Below are positions 29,361 to 39,560 of a DNA stretch of 64,000 nucleotides, in pieces (the stretch's first letter is position 1; each line of letters opens with the position of its first letter). The position numbers and the translations under genes are program-made. Location of the stretch: NCBI GenBank assembly GCA_027475525.1, contig JAMWFC010000049.1, forward strand, positions 2,154,947 through 2,218,946. Direction: 5' to 3'. The notes beneath the pieces are model-generated. The model saw only the letters and a list, made by a program, of their open reading frames with translations, made no database searches and had not been told where the DNA came from. This stretch comes from Macrolepiota albuminosa (taxonomy: Eukaryota > Basidiomycota > Agaricomycetes > Agaricales > Agaricaceae).

Positions 29361-29777
29361 CTACATAGGGTAGTCTGTTTGTGTAGCCGACGCGCCGAAG
29401 ATTCTAGATATCAAATGAACGTGCGAGTCCGAGAGTGGCCACTTCAGGACCAGTGAACACTTGGAGCACGAATTGCGTGCAGTCGCAAGGGGGCCAAAGA
29501 CAAACACAATACTAGATATCGGGTAAATGTTTGTCAAATCTCGTGCACCCCAGTGCGTGCCTCCTTCTACTGTCGGTATGGGTTCCAGCCTATCATCCTC
29601 GCCGAATTGGTAACACGATAGCCTTGATGACTCGGGACCTTCACGCCACTCTTCGACACTCCATTTGTTCATTGTGAAAGGGTAGCAGTCATCAGATTCA
29701 GGTGATACCTTCAAGATATGGTGGAACCTTCTTGAACATATGTTTCCTACTTTTGGCAGATTTTCCCCATTGCACAT
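29361..29777 (-). CDS. hypothetical protein, 138 aa
   Basis: One open minus-strand frame starting MCNGENLPKVG and containing KVSPESDDCYPFTMNKWSVE and LTNIYPISSIVFVFGPLA. The hydrophobic stretch is too short to be a clear membrane segment. Base composition resembles the neighbouring host gene. I do not recognise a family; it may be one exon of a longer gene or a chance ORF. Confidence 0.4.
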   Translation of the reverse strand: MCNGENLPKVGNICSRRFHHILKVSPESDDCYPFTMNKWSVEEWREGPESSRLSCYQFGEDDRLEPIPTVEGGTHWGARDLTNIYPISSIVFVFGPLATARNSCSKCSLVLKWPLSDSHVHLISRIFGASATQTDYPM

Positions 29778-30389
29778 TGTGTAGAGAAGCTCTCTTCATG
29801 TAGACTGGTGGCTAAACCAATCACAATTAGGAGCTTGATATTTCTTTGAGTGTGCGACAGGCTCATCGGTTACGGACCTGTAGCCGCCGGAGTATGGCAT
29901 GTGCCGGTGGCACGAGGCAGTCTCATTGTTCAAAACGTGATTCCGGTCGGCTTGATCCTAGATGTGGTGGATACATGCTTTCTACTAATGAATCTCGTCT
30001 TTTCTGTTCCCCCCATCCTTCATTGCTCGCGATGATTTAAATATTTTCTTTGTACTTGCAAAGAACATCTAGGTCTGGATCGCCCAGCCGACGGGGGCAA
30101 AAAAAAACCGCTTGTTGGGTGAAGAGTGGATGACCTAGAACCAGCATCTCATTCAACGTTTTTAATAACATGTTACTTACGTACGATCAGAATTCTTATC
30201 ACCCACCGACAGTTTTCACTCACTGGCCTCATCTGGATGTCATTCATTTAGTGGTGTAGAGAGTGGCCCTGGGCAGGTGAAGAGCCTGTAATTATATCAA
30301 GACATCTACATTCCATTTGCGACGTCACTGTTTTCAAGATGCCCTGAATCCACAGATATCAATCACATCGCAAATTCCCATGAAAAGTG
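29778..30389. other. intergenic, no clear gene
   Basis: Mixed-composition sequence up to the copia insertion. Short open frames on the plus strand (29846-30040) show no recognisable motif. A short poly-A run occurs near 30101-30107. The bases AAGTG at 30385-30389 are the left copy of the copia target duplication. Confidence 0.5.
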
Positions 30390-30724
30390 TGTTAAAACTC
30401 AAGACCAGTATTCTATTATGTTCGTAAGTATGCGAGTCCTCAGTCCAGAATAAGTGACTGAGATTATGTCGTACCTATTATGTTCGTGAGTATGCGAGTC
30501 TAATAGTACGACGTTAGAGGAAGTTGATAGTCCGTAGGTGTGAATATTGACGTACCCTCAGTCCAGAATAAGTGACTGAGGGTGTGTCTGTGTACATAGT
30601 AGTATATATAAGTATTCAAACAATGGAAGAGATAAACGATCAAAGAGGTAGGGCGTACAAAGAAAGTAATGTGATATGTGATGTATGTGATGGGGCGAGG
30701 TGACGGTGGCCATGTAATCCAACA
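30390..30724 (-). repeat. 3' LTR of the copia element
   Basis: 335 bp; sense (minus) start TGTTGGATTACATGG, end GAGTTTTAACA. Holds two hairpins built from CTCAGTC/GACTGAG (about 30439-30463 and 30558-30582) and a TATA-type ACTTATATATACTAC on the minus strand (about 30598-30612). Confidence 0.95.
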
Positions 30725-30762
30725 CTCCTCCTCACCGGAACTTCGCTCCTCCTTGCGTGGGA

Positions 30763-33700
30763 TCATGGTGAGTACTGAAGACCGAGCAGGGCATGCAGGC
30801 GGGTGAATAATGGGGTGGCCAGGGCTTTAGTAAAGAGGTCGGCTACGTTATGTTTTGTATTGATATATCGGATACACAGTTCGTTAGACTGTACTCGTTC
30901 GTGAAGGAAATGATACTTGATGTCGACGTGTTTGACTCGTGCATGGAGAGTGGGGTCCTCTGACAAGTTGATAGCAGCGTTGTTATTGCAGAGGATGGGT
31001 GTCGGTGCAGAGACTATATCGCCATAACCAATGCCTTTCATGAGTGAACGGAGCCATACGCATTCCTGGGCGCTTTTGAAGGCGGCCATGTACTCGGCCT
31101 CGCACGAAGACGCCGCGACTGTTTTCTGCTTTCTAGCGGCCCAGGAGATTGCGCCAGATCCAAGGCTCCAAGCATATCTGCTGATGCTCCATCGTGTGTC
31201 TGGGCAATTTGCCCAATCGGAGTCAGTGAACCCAGTCAGATGGAGTACGCCATCGTTGCCACCAAGGGTAAGCTTCAGGTCGTGAGTTCCCTTGAGGTAC
31301 CGCACCAGTCTGATCACGGCATTCCAGTGAATTGTAGTGTAATTGTTGACAAACTGCGTTAATTGTTGTACGGCGTAAGCTATGTCCGGGCGCGTGGATA
31401 TCACTACATAGAGTAAGCAACCAACAAGGGAACGGTACTGCGTATGGTTCAAAGTGAGCTGTTCCTCATGAGAGACTGTCGAGCAATCAATCCGTTGCAG
31501 CTTCAGGCCTGGATCGAGGGGGAGAGAAAGTGGCGCTGCGTCCTTTTGGCCGAATTGGTGAATGATCTTGTCAATTAATGCGGTTTGGGATAGTTGAACT
31601 AGTTTCCTGTTGCGATCCCATTCGACAGAGATTCCTACAACGTATCTTGGTATGCTGAGATCTGTAATTGTCCACTCAGAGCGCATCTGCGATTTAAAGT
31701 GATCGTTTTCAGTTTTGGAGCTGGAAATCGACAGGAAGTCGTCGACGTGCAATGCAGCAATTGTAGTGCCTGAGTCTCGTCTGCGAAAATAGACGCAGGA
31801 CTCACATGCAAGGCGGATGAAACCCCACGAGATCATCTTCTCATTAACAGTCGTATTCCAGATGCGGCCAGCTTGTTTCATCCCATATAGGCCACGCATA
31901 AGGCACCAGATCCAATCTTCCTTGCCCGGTTCTTCAAATCCCTCTGGTTGTTGCATGTACTGGGTCTCGTCCTTGGGGAGAATGCCATATAGGAAGGCCG
32001 TCTTAACGTCGATCTGAGTGGCATCCCACCCCTTTGCAGCGGCGATGTGAAGGAGAACTCGCCATGATTCCATGCGTGCAGTAGGTGAGGTTGTTTTAGT
32101 ATAATCTTTCCCATAGATTTGTTCAAACCCTTTGAACACCAGGCATACCTTGTGTCGTACTGCTTTACCAGTCTCGTCGCACTTGATTTTGAAGACGGGT
32201 CTACCTTTCCGGATCTTGTGGCCCAGTGGGACTTGATCTTTAGGTATGAGTTTGTAGACTCCCATGTTCTTTAGTGACCGTAGCTCGTTCTTGTATGCTT
32301 CTCGCCACTTGTGTGCATCAGGTGACTCAAGTGCTTCTCGCCACGTCAATGGTTCATCGCCTAGGTCTAGGGTAATGGGATCAGCATGCGATTCGGCAAG
32401 CGCAAGCAAGTGTTCTATCTCGTCCATGGTTGCGACGTTGGCTAGGTCGGGGATGTTTGGGACTGGATCGTCATTGCGAGCCACGTCTTGCGATGTCGTG
32501 TTAGCTGGTGCTGTCTCGACTTGGCGGCGTTTGGCCCTTGCTGCTTGAACCCTGGTTGCGGCATCACGAGAGTCTTGAATAGCGTGTTCAAGGCGTGTAG
32601 CTGGGGGATTTTCCGGTCACGATCTAGTCATTGGTATTGGTATGCGGTTGGATCTTTGTGGTATCATTTCTTGCGGTGGGTTATCGGCGGCTCGTGGTGC
32701 AGCATGATCATCTGGGACATGTGGAGTCGATGGGATTGAGGCAATAGGTAGTTCGTCTTCATCGTCGTCTGGGGCGATAGGATTGTCTGTAGATGTATTC
32801 CCGATTTGGCTAATAGTTCTTGGCTCGTCCTGTGGCGCAGTCAGTGTCGACAGTGAAGTGGTGACCTCGGTGGTAATTGGGTGCCCGTCATGTCGTTCTA
32901 GGAACCTTACGTGGTAGGACTCATGTATTTTCCTTGTTATTGGATCGTAGCAGCGATACGTCTTGGAGTTTAGCCCGTAGCCAATAAGCACACATTCGAT
33001 GCTTCGTGTACTGAGTTTTGGGTTGTACTCGTTCTGAATCAGGACGAATGCACGGCACCCTATCTCGCACATGTATGAGTAGTCGGGTGGTCGATTGTGC
33101 CAGAGCTGGAATGGCATATTACCTTTCAGAGATTTAGTGGGCGTCTTCTGGTGCAGGTGCGAAGCGGTAAGGTAAAATTCATCCCATAGGGATTCAGGAT
33201 ACTTGGCAGCTAACCTCATGGTTCTAGCTTTACCTTGTAACGTTCTGTGCATGCGTTCGACATGGCCCATGTGGGCTGAGGTGTAGGGCGCTCCGAATTG
33301 CTGTCTGGTCCCTATAGAACTTAGCCATTTGTTCATCTCGTGACTCTTGAGTTTGCCGTCGTTTCCTGTGCAGAATATGCCAACGTGTTTGCCAGTCTCA
33401 AGTTCCCTAGCTCGTTCCCAGGTTTGCAGTGTCGCTAAGGCCTCGTCCTTTGATCTGAGGGGGATAGACCACACCATGTTTGTGTAATCGTCGACTAAGT
33501 CCATAACATATTTATTGCCAGTACGTGATTGGACATGCATTGGACCCGCTAAGTCTATCCACACGATCATAAGTCTCTCAGTAGCCCTCCATCCTTCCTC
33601 CCGCACTTTCGGAACCGATGTTTTTGTCTGTTTCCCAAGGATACAAACATCACATTTCGGTTGTGCTAGGAGTGAAGTGGATGGCGTACCTGGGAGCATG

Positions 33701-34551
33701 CCTGCACGTGCCATTGTCGCTACAACCTGGTAGTTAGCATGGCCCAGACGCCAATGCCAAGTATCGAGTTTGATTGGTTGTTGTGTAGCAGTGAGGGCAT
33801 GCTCGGTGAGTGCAGCCTGAAGATCGAGTGTGTATAAACGTTGTCCTGGAATCAGGGGGCCAGATGCCAGGAGTGTGCCGCTGTTGCTATCGAGAATAGT
33901 GACGCCCATGTTGGTGAAAGTGATAGAAGTGTTCATCCCGGAGACTAATGCAGAGACTGATATCAGGCATATGGTAGACGTGGGTATATACAAGGCGTTT
34001 TCGAGGATGATCTCAGCTCTGTTCTGAATGTGTAGTCGTATTTTTCCGATGCCAATTGCTTCTATGGATGAGCCACCTATGCCTCTGATTGCGCGTGGTG
34101 ATATGGCCTGGAGAGTGACAAAATCGGATCTGCACGGAGAGATATGTACTGTGGCTCCTGAGTCTAAGTAGAATGGCTTCTCATTGAGGGAGACTAGTGT
34201 AGTATGCTCGGTTTGGTTGAGGGGAGTGATGGCTGTAGTGGCAAGGATGGTCTCGCAGTCCTGGGTGACGTTGTCTCCCCAATCGATGGATACCTGGAGT
34301 TTGTCTCCAAAGTCGTTGGCGTCGTCCTCTATGGCCATGAATCCCTCGTATTCAAAGAAGTCGGTGGAGTTTGTTAAGGAGGTGGATGACGCAATGCCAG
34401 CAAATCCTGTAGGATCCGTTTTTGCGGTTTCGAGTTGTATCTTCTGAAGCTGGGATGCGTCCACAATGTAGGCTTGGCCGTCGAGTCCTTTTACCGCGAT
34501 GCTGTTTTTAGTGTTTGATCCTCCTCCTGACTTGTTGTTGTTCCCTCCTCC
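30763..34551 (-). CDS. pol: copia Pol: protease, integrase, RT, RNase H (one internal TGA)
   Basis: Two pieces in the same frame (32617-34464 and 30763-32484) joined through one TGA at 32617-32619. Order: retropepsin (FYLDSGATVHIS), zinc-binding pre-integrase (WHWRLGHANYQ, CDVCILGK), integrase core (IDLAGPM; CTGNDGKL; HVERMHRTLQGKAR), then RT (W-R-E-A start, QIDVKTAFLYG, catalytic ALHVDDFLS) and RNase H (FTDSDWANC, SSCEAEYMA, HVDIKYHFLHE). All catalytic acidic residues I can see are present. HVDD instead of YVDD is common in fungal copia RTs. The order protease-integrase-RT defines Ty1/copia. Reversal of the stops is not inferred to have occurred; as it stands the product is truncated unless read-through happens. 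Confidence 0.95.
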
Positions 34552-35442
34552 TCATGCTGCTAGGCGCGCTGCTTTTGATTCTTCGATCGTTTTGCCCGCC
34601 ATCCCCCCTCCCGGCTTGATACACCAGGCCTTGGTGTGTCCGCAGCAGTTGAGGCCAAGCTGGTAACAAACTTCGCAACATGGGAAGTTGCGACCGTGAT
34701 TGTGAGGTCGAGCGGTTGACTTAGCGATGAGGGCAGTGTCCACGGAGGGTTTCGAGAGGGTAGCGAGACTATCTACAGTCTGGAAGAGTTTGCGGATGTC
34801 GGTAGAGCTGTAGACTTTGTCCTTGGTGGAGTCGGCCAGGCCGTGGGAAACTTGAGTCTGGACAGACTCAAAGGACTTGTCATGGATGGAATTCAGCAGC
34901 GCGATGCATTTAAGGAGGTCCTTATCGATGTCTCCGATGGCAAAAGCTCTGTCGATGAGTTCACAGATCTTTTGTGCAGTGTTCTCGATCGGTTCCAAGA
35001 CGGGAGCGTACGTGGACAGGGCCTCACGGATGAGGGCAACTTGTTTAACTGGTCCTTCACGGTGCGCTCGGGACTTCAGTGCATCGTAGCACTTCTTAGC
35101 TGTGCCGTCAGTGACCAGGCCTTCCTGCTCAGCATCAGATACCGCGGCCCGAATGACGCCAATGATTAGACCATTGTTAGAAAGCCAATTGGCATAGGTG
35201 TTGGGCTCGGTACTGGGATTGGCCTGCATGATGAGGCAATCAGGCTTAGTAGTCGGTGCAAAGATGTAACGGTCGAGACCACTCTGCTGAAGGAAGATTT
35301 CGAGCTTTGTAGACCACTTGCTGAATTCCCCTGTGGCGCGGTCAAATGGGGTTTCCAAGGCCAGCCAGTGGGCGTTCAGTTTGGCGGGGCAAATGCGCGG
35401 GTATGATGCGTTGACAGATTGCATAGAGGGTTTGTCAGTCAT
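34552..35442 (-). CDS. gag: copia Gag
   Basis: 296 residues from ATG 35442 to a TGA at 34552, in frame with pol. The N-terminal half resembles the copia UBN2-type Gag fold (YANWLSNNGLIIGVIRAAVS, CYDALKSRAHREG). Near the C-terminus a Cys/His cluster CCEVCYQLGLNCCGHTKAWC may be a variant zinc knuckle. Copia Gag and Pol are usually one frame; the sole TGA here in a GCA-TGA-GGA context fits loss of a CGA codon, although regulated read-through cannot be excluded. Confidence 0.9.
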   Translation of the reverse strand: MTDKPSMQSVNASYPRICPAKLNAHWLALETPFDRATGEFSKWSTKLEIFLQQSGLDRYIFAPTTKPDCLIMQANPSTEPNTYANWLSNNGLIIGVIRAAVSDAEQEGLVTDGTAKKCYDALKSRAHREGPVKQVALIREALSTYAPVLEPIENTAQKICELIDRAFAIGDIDKDLLKCIALLNSIHDKSFESVQTQVSHGLADSTKDKVYSSTDIRKLFQTVDSLATLSKPSVDTALIAKSTARPHNHGRNFPCCEVCYQLGLNCCGHTKAWCIKPGGGMAGKTIEESKAARLAA

Positions 35443-35660
35443 CGTGTTCTGAGAGTCAGGTGAAATGTGGATTCCGTCGCGTTATTCTCCGAAAAAGACA
35501 ATAAGGAACAAAGAGATCTTGGTTGTTGCGCGGGAATAGGATCAAGTGGTCTGGAAATGTTAACGATCGATCGATCAGGCTTCAGGTCCCGAGGTGTGAT
35601 AGACGAAAAAAGTGTAGGTGCAGTGAGTTCGTTATGTGGTGCTTCAAGTGAAACCACAAT

Positions 35661-35671
35661 GGCCCATAACC
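35661..35671 (-). promoter_or_regulatory. PBS of copia type (half initiator tRNA)
   Basis: Directly next to the 5' LTR the sense strand reads GGTTATGGGCC. Drosophila copia uses the same sequence, complementary to the anticodon-side half of initiator tRNA-Met (established knowledge). Confidence 0.75.
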
Positions 35672-36006
35672 TGTTAAAACTCAAGACCAGTATTCTATTA
35701 TGTTCGTAAGTATGCGAGTCCTCAGTCCAGAATAAGTGACTGAGATTATGTCGTACCTATTATGTTCGTAAGTATGCAAGTCTAATAGTACAACGTTAGA
35801 GGAAGTTGATAGTCCGTAGGTGTGAATATTGACGTACCCTCAGTCCAGAATAAGTGACTGAGGGTGCGTCTGTGTACGTAGTAGTATATATAAGTATTCA
35901 AACAATGGAAGAGATAAACAATCAAAGAGGTAGGGCGTACAAAGAAAGTAATGTGATATGTGATGTATGTGATGGGGCGAGGTGACGGTGGCCATGTAAT
36001 CCAACA
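35672..36006 (-). repeat. 5' LTR of the copia element
   Basis: 335 bp, about six transitions away from the other LTR, same hairpins and TATA-like sequence. Followed by the target duplication AAGTG. Confidence 0.95.
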
Positions 36007-36299
36007 AAGTGACACCTGTTGCTGTCCTACTACCGTCATAACTCGTACAGGCTCCCCGTTGTCGCCACTTCCGCCGGTGATCTGTCTCAGGTCCAACTCC
36101 GTAATAGAAGGTCGCTGAGTTGGGCGAACACGATGGTGTTCAAAAATAGTTGTCATGGGTTACAACTGCTGAGTCATTTGTCACAATTTCAAAGGATATA
36201 GTGAGTGGCCGGGCCCCTTCAATCCAGCGAATGATAGAAAAAGCGCATTTCGCATACCCAGCATACACAAATAAAGTAGCCAAGAGAGTGTAATGATGG
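36007..36299. other. flank of the copia insertion, possible disrupted ORF
   Basis: On the minus strand an ATG at 36156 opens MTTIFEHHRVRPTQRP and runs into the copia LTR. With the element and one target copy skipped, the frame would continue only about 20 codons into the left flank. Nothing recognisable; it may be a host exon. No other feature seen. Confidence 0.35.
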
Positions 36300-38130
36300 A
36301 TGGTGCTGAGCTCCACTAAGCCTATCACGCAAGTAACCCGCAAAAGCACGCTTGGCCGTGCCCTAGAACGACTAAACAACAAATGCAAGTATCCATCAGA
36401 CAATTCTCATAGCTCGTCCTCCAGCGATGAGTCAGACCCTGAGTCCTTGGACTCGAGCTCCAAAGCAGATGAAGGACAATCGGAATCTAGCTGCGACTCC
36501 TTGTCCAGTGCAAGTAGCTGGCGATGGGGAGCTAGAAATCATTGCAGATCCTCCTGCTGTCAGAGCCACCGTCGGCCCCGTACCCTCATAAAGCCCACTC
36601 CCCCTGAAAAGTATGGTGGACAGGTGGACTTACGGGCATTCCATAAGTTCCTGACTCACGGGACCGCATACGTAAAGTATGGCTATGTGGAGCGCCATAG
36701 GCAGGTCATGGTATTATCAGAATTCCTGACAGGCAAGGCCTATACGTTCTATACCCAGCGTGTATCTTTAAACCCTGAGAAATGGAGTTTACAGAAGTTC
36801 TATACAGAGTTGTTTAATGATTGCTTCCCAATAGACTTTTGCAACTAGCAACGAGCGAAGCTGCACAACTTCATACAAGGAAACCGATCCGTTTGCGACT
36901 ATGTCGCTGACCTCGACAAACTATTTACCACCAACAGTAAGTGCGCGAAGGTCGTAAAGTTGTTCAACGGGTTCCGCGCACCCCTCCATAAGGCACTCCT
37001 TCATGAGCATCTTAATCCAGAACATACTTCTTGGAAAGAGATGGTCTGCAAAGCCGAGTACCAAGAGATGGCTGAGAATGTTGATCTCCACGATGCACCC
37101 TCATCCAGCCTCCCAAATAACAGCCAGCGGGGACAATCCCATTCAGAATGATGTGAGAAGAACAAAGGCCACCCCTCATCACGAATGAGAAACCCTCAGC
37201 CAGGCACGGGCCCTAAGACCACACCCTTGTGGGTGCTCCCACCTCAAATAATAATCATGCAGGGGGGCAGCAATCTCAATATCATAAGAACAACTCATCG
37301 TTACATAAGAAGCCTGCTTCTTATTGGTGAACCCTGAGTAAGGAAGAGCGAGAGGAGCTCAAAGCAGCTGGAAAATGCTTCATCTGCAAGAAAGAAGGTC
37401 ACTTTGTATGCAATTGCCCGGATAAGTCTAGGCAAATTTCTAGCGTCCTGGTCTCAGTGCCAATAGTGTTCGCTTTCCTGACAATGTGGACATGGAATGA
37501 GTGGAGCAGTTGTGAATCGATAGCCTTGGTGAGACCACCACCACTCTCTCTGTGGGAATGGTCAAAATAGGCAAAGCCCAGGAGTTCATGGACGATGTAA
37601 TCTAGTGCTCGGAAGCCTTAAAGGAATACAACAGCGAGGGGGACACCATACCTGATCTCCAATCTGTGTCTGACTCCGACAGTGAAGGCGAGCCCCTGGA
37701 TACCACAACCAGTGATGATGAAGTGGCGCAGATGCTGCAGGACATGTCCACGGTGTTTGAACCGGACGAGGTCCTGCTTGCCCCACCAGTCAAATTTCAG
37801 TCAGTCTATCCGTCTACCATAGAAGACGGAGATGAAAAGATCATCATGATTGAAATCGAAGAGGGGCCCCACCGTTGGCTGGGACATGGCATGGCCTGCA
37901 AGACTGAGTATATGCTGGAAATGCTTCAGCCCTACCCCAGGGACCCCGCCAATATCTTACAGTTTAGAGGGCGTCGCTTCTTCGCCCATGCCATAACTGA
38001 GGAAGGGGAAGTCCTGATCCATGATTGGGCTCTGGACACCTTCTTGAGCATTGAACTCAACCGAGCAAAAAGAATTACGTTCCCCCTCGGAGAATGGTAT
38101 GCAGACTTGCAAAGCACTCAGACGGGGGCT
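36300..38130 (+). pseudogene. gag: gypsy gag/protease-side relic, plus strand
   Basis: Frames 36300-36848, 36960-37151 and 37666-38130 form the same Gag as the minus relic at 23405-26171, with fewer stops: KPITQVTRKSTLGRALERL, an acidic Ser-rich stretch, LIKPTPPEKYGGQVDLRAF, SEFLTGKAYTFYTQRVSL, QRAKLHNFIQGNRSVCDYV. A zinc knuckle region lies at about 37370-37430 (CFICKKEGHFVCNCP). The final piece (YPRDPANILQFRGRRFFAHA) precedes the protease in related elements, but the sequence breaks off near 38130. No LTR is present at either end. Confidence 0.82.
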
Positions 38131-38767
38131 CCTGTCATCAACAGGCCATCATACCACAGGGTAGGGCATCACAACGGTACGTGTCATACGTTGTACGGGA
38201 GCTCGCTTTGTGCCGTACCATACGTGTCCAGCGGAGTCCGCTACACTGGAGTGGAGCAGTCCCCACAGTGCCGTAAAATACAGAGCCGTGGATGTGTCAC
38301 AATGTGCTGTATGACACGGTCCACTGGATTGATAAAAGGTGGGCACACACATGCACATGCAGGCACGGCGGATGCCAGTGGACACTAGCGGCCACCGGCG
38401 GGCATCAGCCCATGAGTGAAAACCTCCTCCATTGGCGGACTTCATGGCATGAATAAACCCTCCTCGAGGTTCCCCACTTCCCTCCTCTCTCCATTCCTCC
38501 CCGCAATAACTCGAGGCTGCGTGCCTCCCCTTCCCTCCTTTTCCCACCCCTGATGCCAGCATATGTCCACGAAAGGGCCCTGCAAACCTACGCACGCCTA
38601 TGCAAGCCACCAGCAGACATCCATGCAGACGTACGTCGACGGACTCAAACCTACGCGGGCCCACGCAGGCCTGCGCAGGGCACCAGCGGACATCCACAGA
38701 GGCCTATGCAGGTCCACGGGGTCTGGTTGGACCAAGAAAAAAGGTAACGTCGTCTTGCCCATTGTAT
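38131..38767. other. GC-rich non-coding sequence with repeated short words
   Basis: Begins with inverted words CGTACCATACGTGTC and GTCATACGTTGTACGG (38178-38230). The words CCAGCGGA, ATCCGCT and CAGGCCTGCGCAGG recur from here on. Short ORFs lack recognisable motifs. It may be the left part of the KDZ element or of another non-autonomous element. Confidence 0.4.
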
Positions 38768-38846
38768 GCCTGTGGGGGGGAATCGAACCCCCGGCCTTGG
38801 GAAAGCCTCCAGCAACGGAACACACATTTAACTGTTGCACCACAGG
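38768..38846 (-). repeat. tRNA-like sequence (SINE head or tRNA relic)
   Basis: In the minus strand: a 7-bp acceptor-like stem (CCTGTGG with CCACAGG), an A-box-like GTGGTGCAACAGTTAAAT, and a perfect B box GGTTCGATTCC inside a 5-bp T-stem GGGGG/CCCCC. The anticodon arm does not pair well and no anticodon can be assigned. Related pieces lie at 39561-41020. These features suggest a Pol III-transcribed, tRNA-derived repeat rather than a working tRNA. Confidence 0.6.
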
Positions 38847-38979
38847 TCCGTTACTAACGGATAGATTCAAAGGTCAGATAACACAATGAACAGACGGCCA
38901 CCTACATTTCCGCAGGTTCCCGTATGGATTTTTTGAGGTGGAAGGGGGGTGGCATACCTCCCAAAAGAGTTTTCGTGGC

Positions 38980-39180
38980 ATGAAAGGGGGGTTGGCATCA
39001 GCAGCCATCAGCTGGCATCCGTCGGAGTTCGTCAGCAGCCGTTGTGACCTGCTGGCATCTATCGGACTCCGTCGGCATCCGTCGTGCATCTGTTGGCATC
39101 CGCTGGATATCTGCTCATATCCGTCAGCATCCACAGGAATCCGTCGGCAACCCCCAGCATCGTCCGGCATCAGGGCGGGA
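38980..39180. repeat. array of degenerate GGCATCCGTCGG-type motifs
   Basis: About ten copies of a degenerate 12-20 bp word (GGCATCCGTCGG, GGCATCCGCTGG, AATCCGTCGGCAA) spaced irregularly. The core ATCCGYYG and its complement recur in and around the KDZ genes to about 59050. Confidence 0.65.
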
Positions 39181-39540
39181 GAGAAGGAAACGGGCTGCGT
39201 GGGCATCCACCGCATGGGGTGGCGTCTCGGAGAGCGTGGGGGGTGGTGGAAGAGGGATGGGGGTGGGGAGAAAGAGGGGGAAGGGGGAAGGGGAGGAGCG
39301 TGGGTGTCCGCTGGTACCCCAGCGGACGTAGCAGACGTCGGACGTCAGGTCAGGGGGGAGGAGGGAAGCGGGGTGCATGTGGTGGACGGGGGTGGCGTGT
39401 GAGGTAGTGTGGGGAGTGGAGAGGATGGCACTGGGGAGAAAGAGGGGGAAGGGCGGAAGAGGGTGCATGAGTGTCCGCTGTCCGCTGGCATGCCAGCGGA
39501 CGGTAGCGGACGGTAGCTGACGTCGGCATGTGAGCCAGCT
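39181..39540. other. purine-rich simple sequence
   Basis: Long GGGGAGAAAGAGGGG-type tracts on the plus strand appear twice (about 39245-39300 and 39400-39465), flanked by GTGTCCGCTGG and CCAGCGGACG words, so the segment is itself an imperfect duplication. No coding potential with support. Confidence 0.5.
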
Positions 39541-39560
39541 GACATCAGCGGTGCAACCAG

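Larger units (their letters stand above)
30390..36006 (-). mobile_element. Ty1/copia element, full length, nearly intact
   Basis: 5617 bp on the minus strand with two 335-bp LTRs, target duplication AAGTG (30385-30389 and 36007-36011), a half-tRNA-type PBS (35661-35671) and a polypurine tract GTGAGGAGGAG (minus, 30725-30735). Gag and pol form one continuous frame from 35442 to 30763 broken only by two TGA codons (34552-34554 and 32617-32619); both fit CGA to TGA change. The LTRs differ at about six sites, all transitions, so this is one of the younger insertions in the window. Confidence 0.96.

Noticed and set aside
38768..38846. Functional tRNA gene
   Set aside because: The acceptor and T arms fit, but the D and anticodon arms do not pair properly and no anticodon can be assigned. 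Related degenerate copies nearby point to a tRNA-derived repeat.
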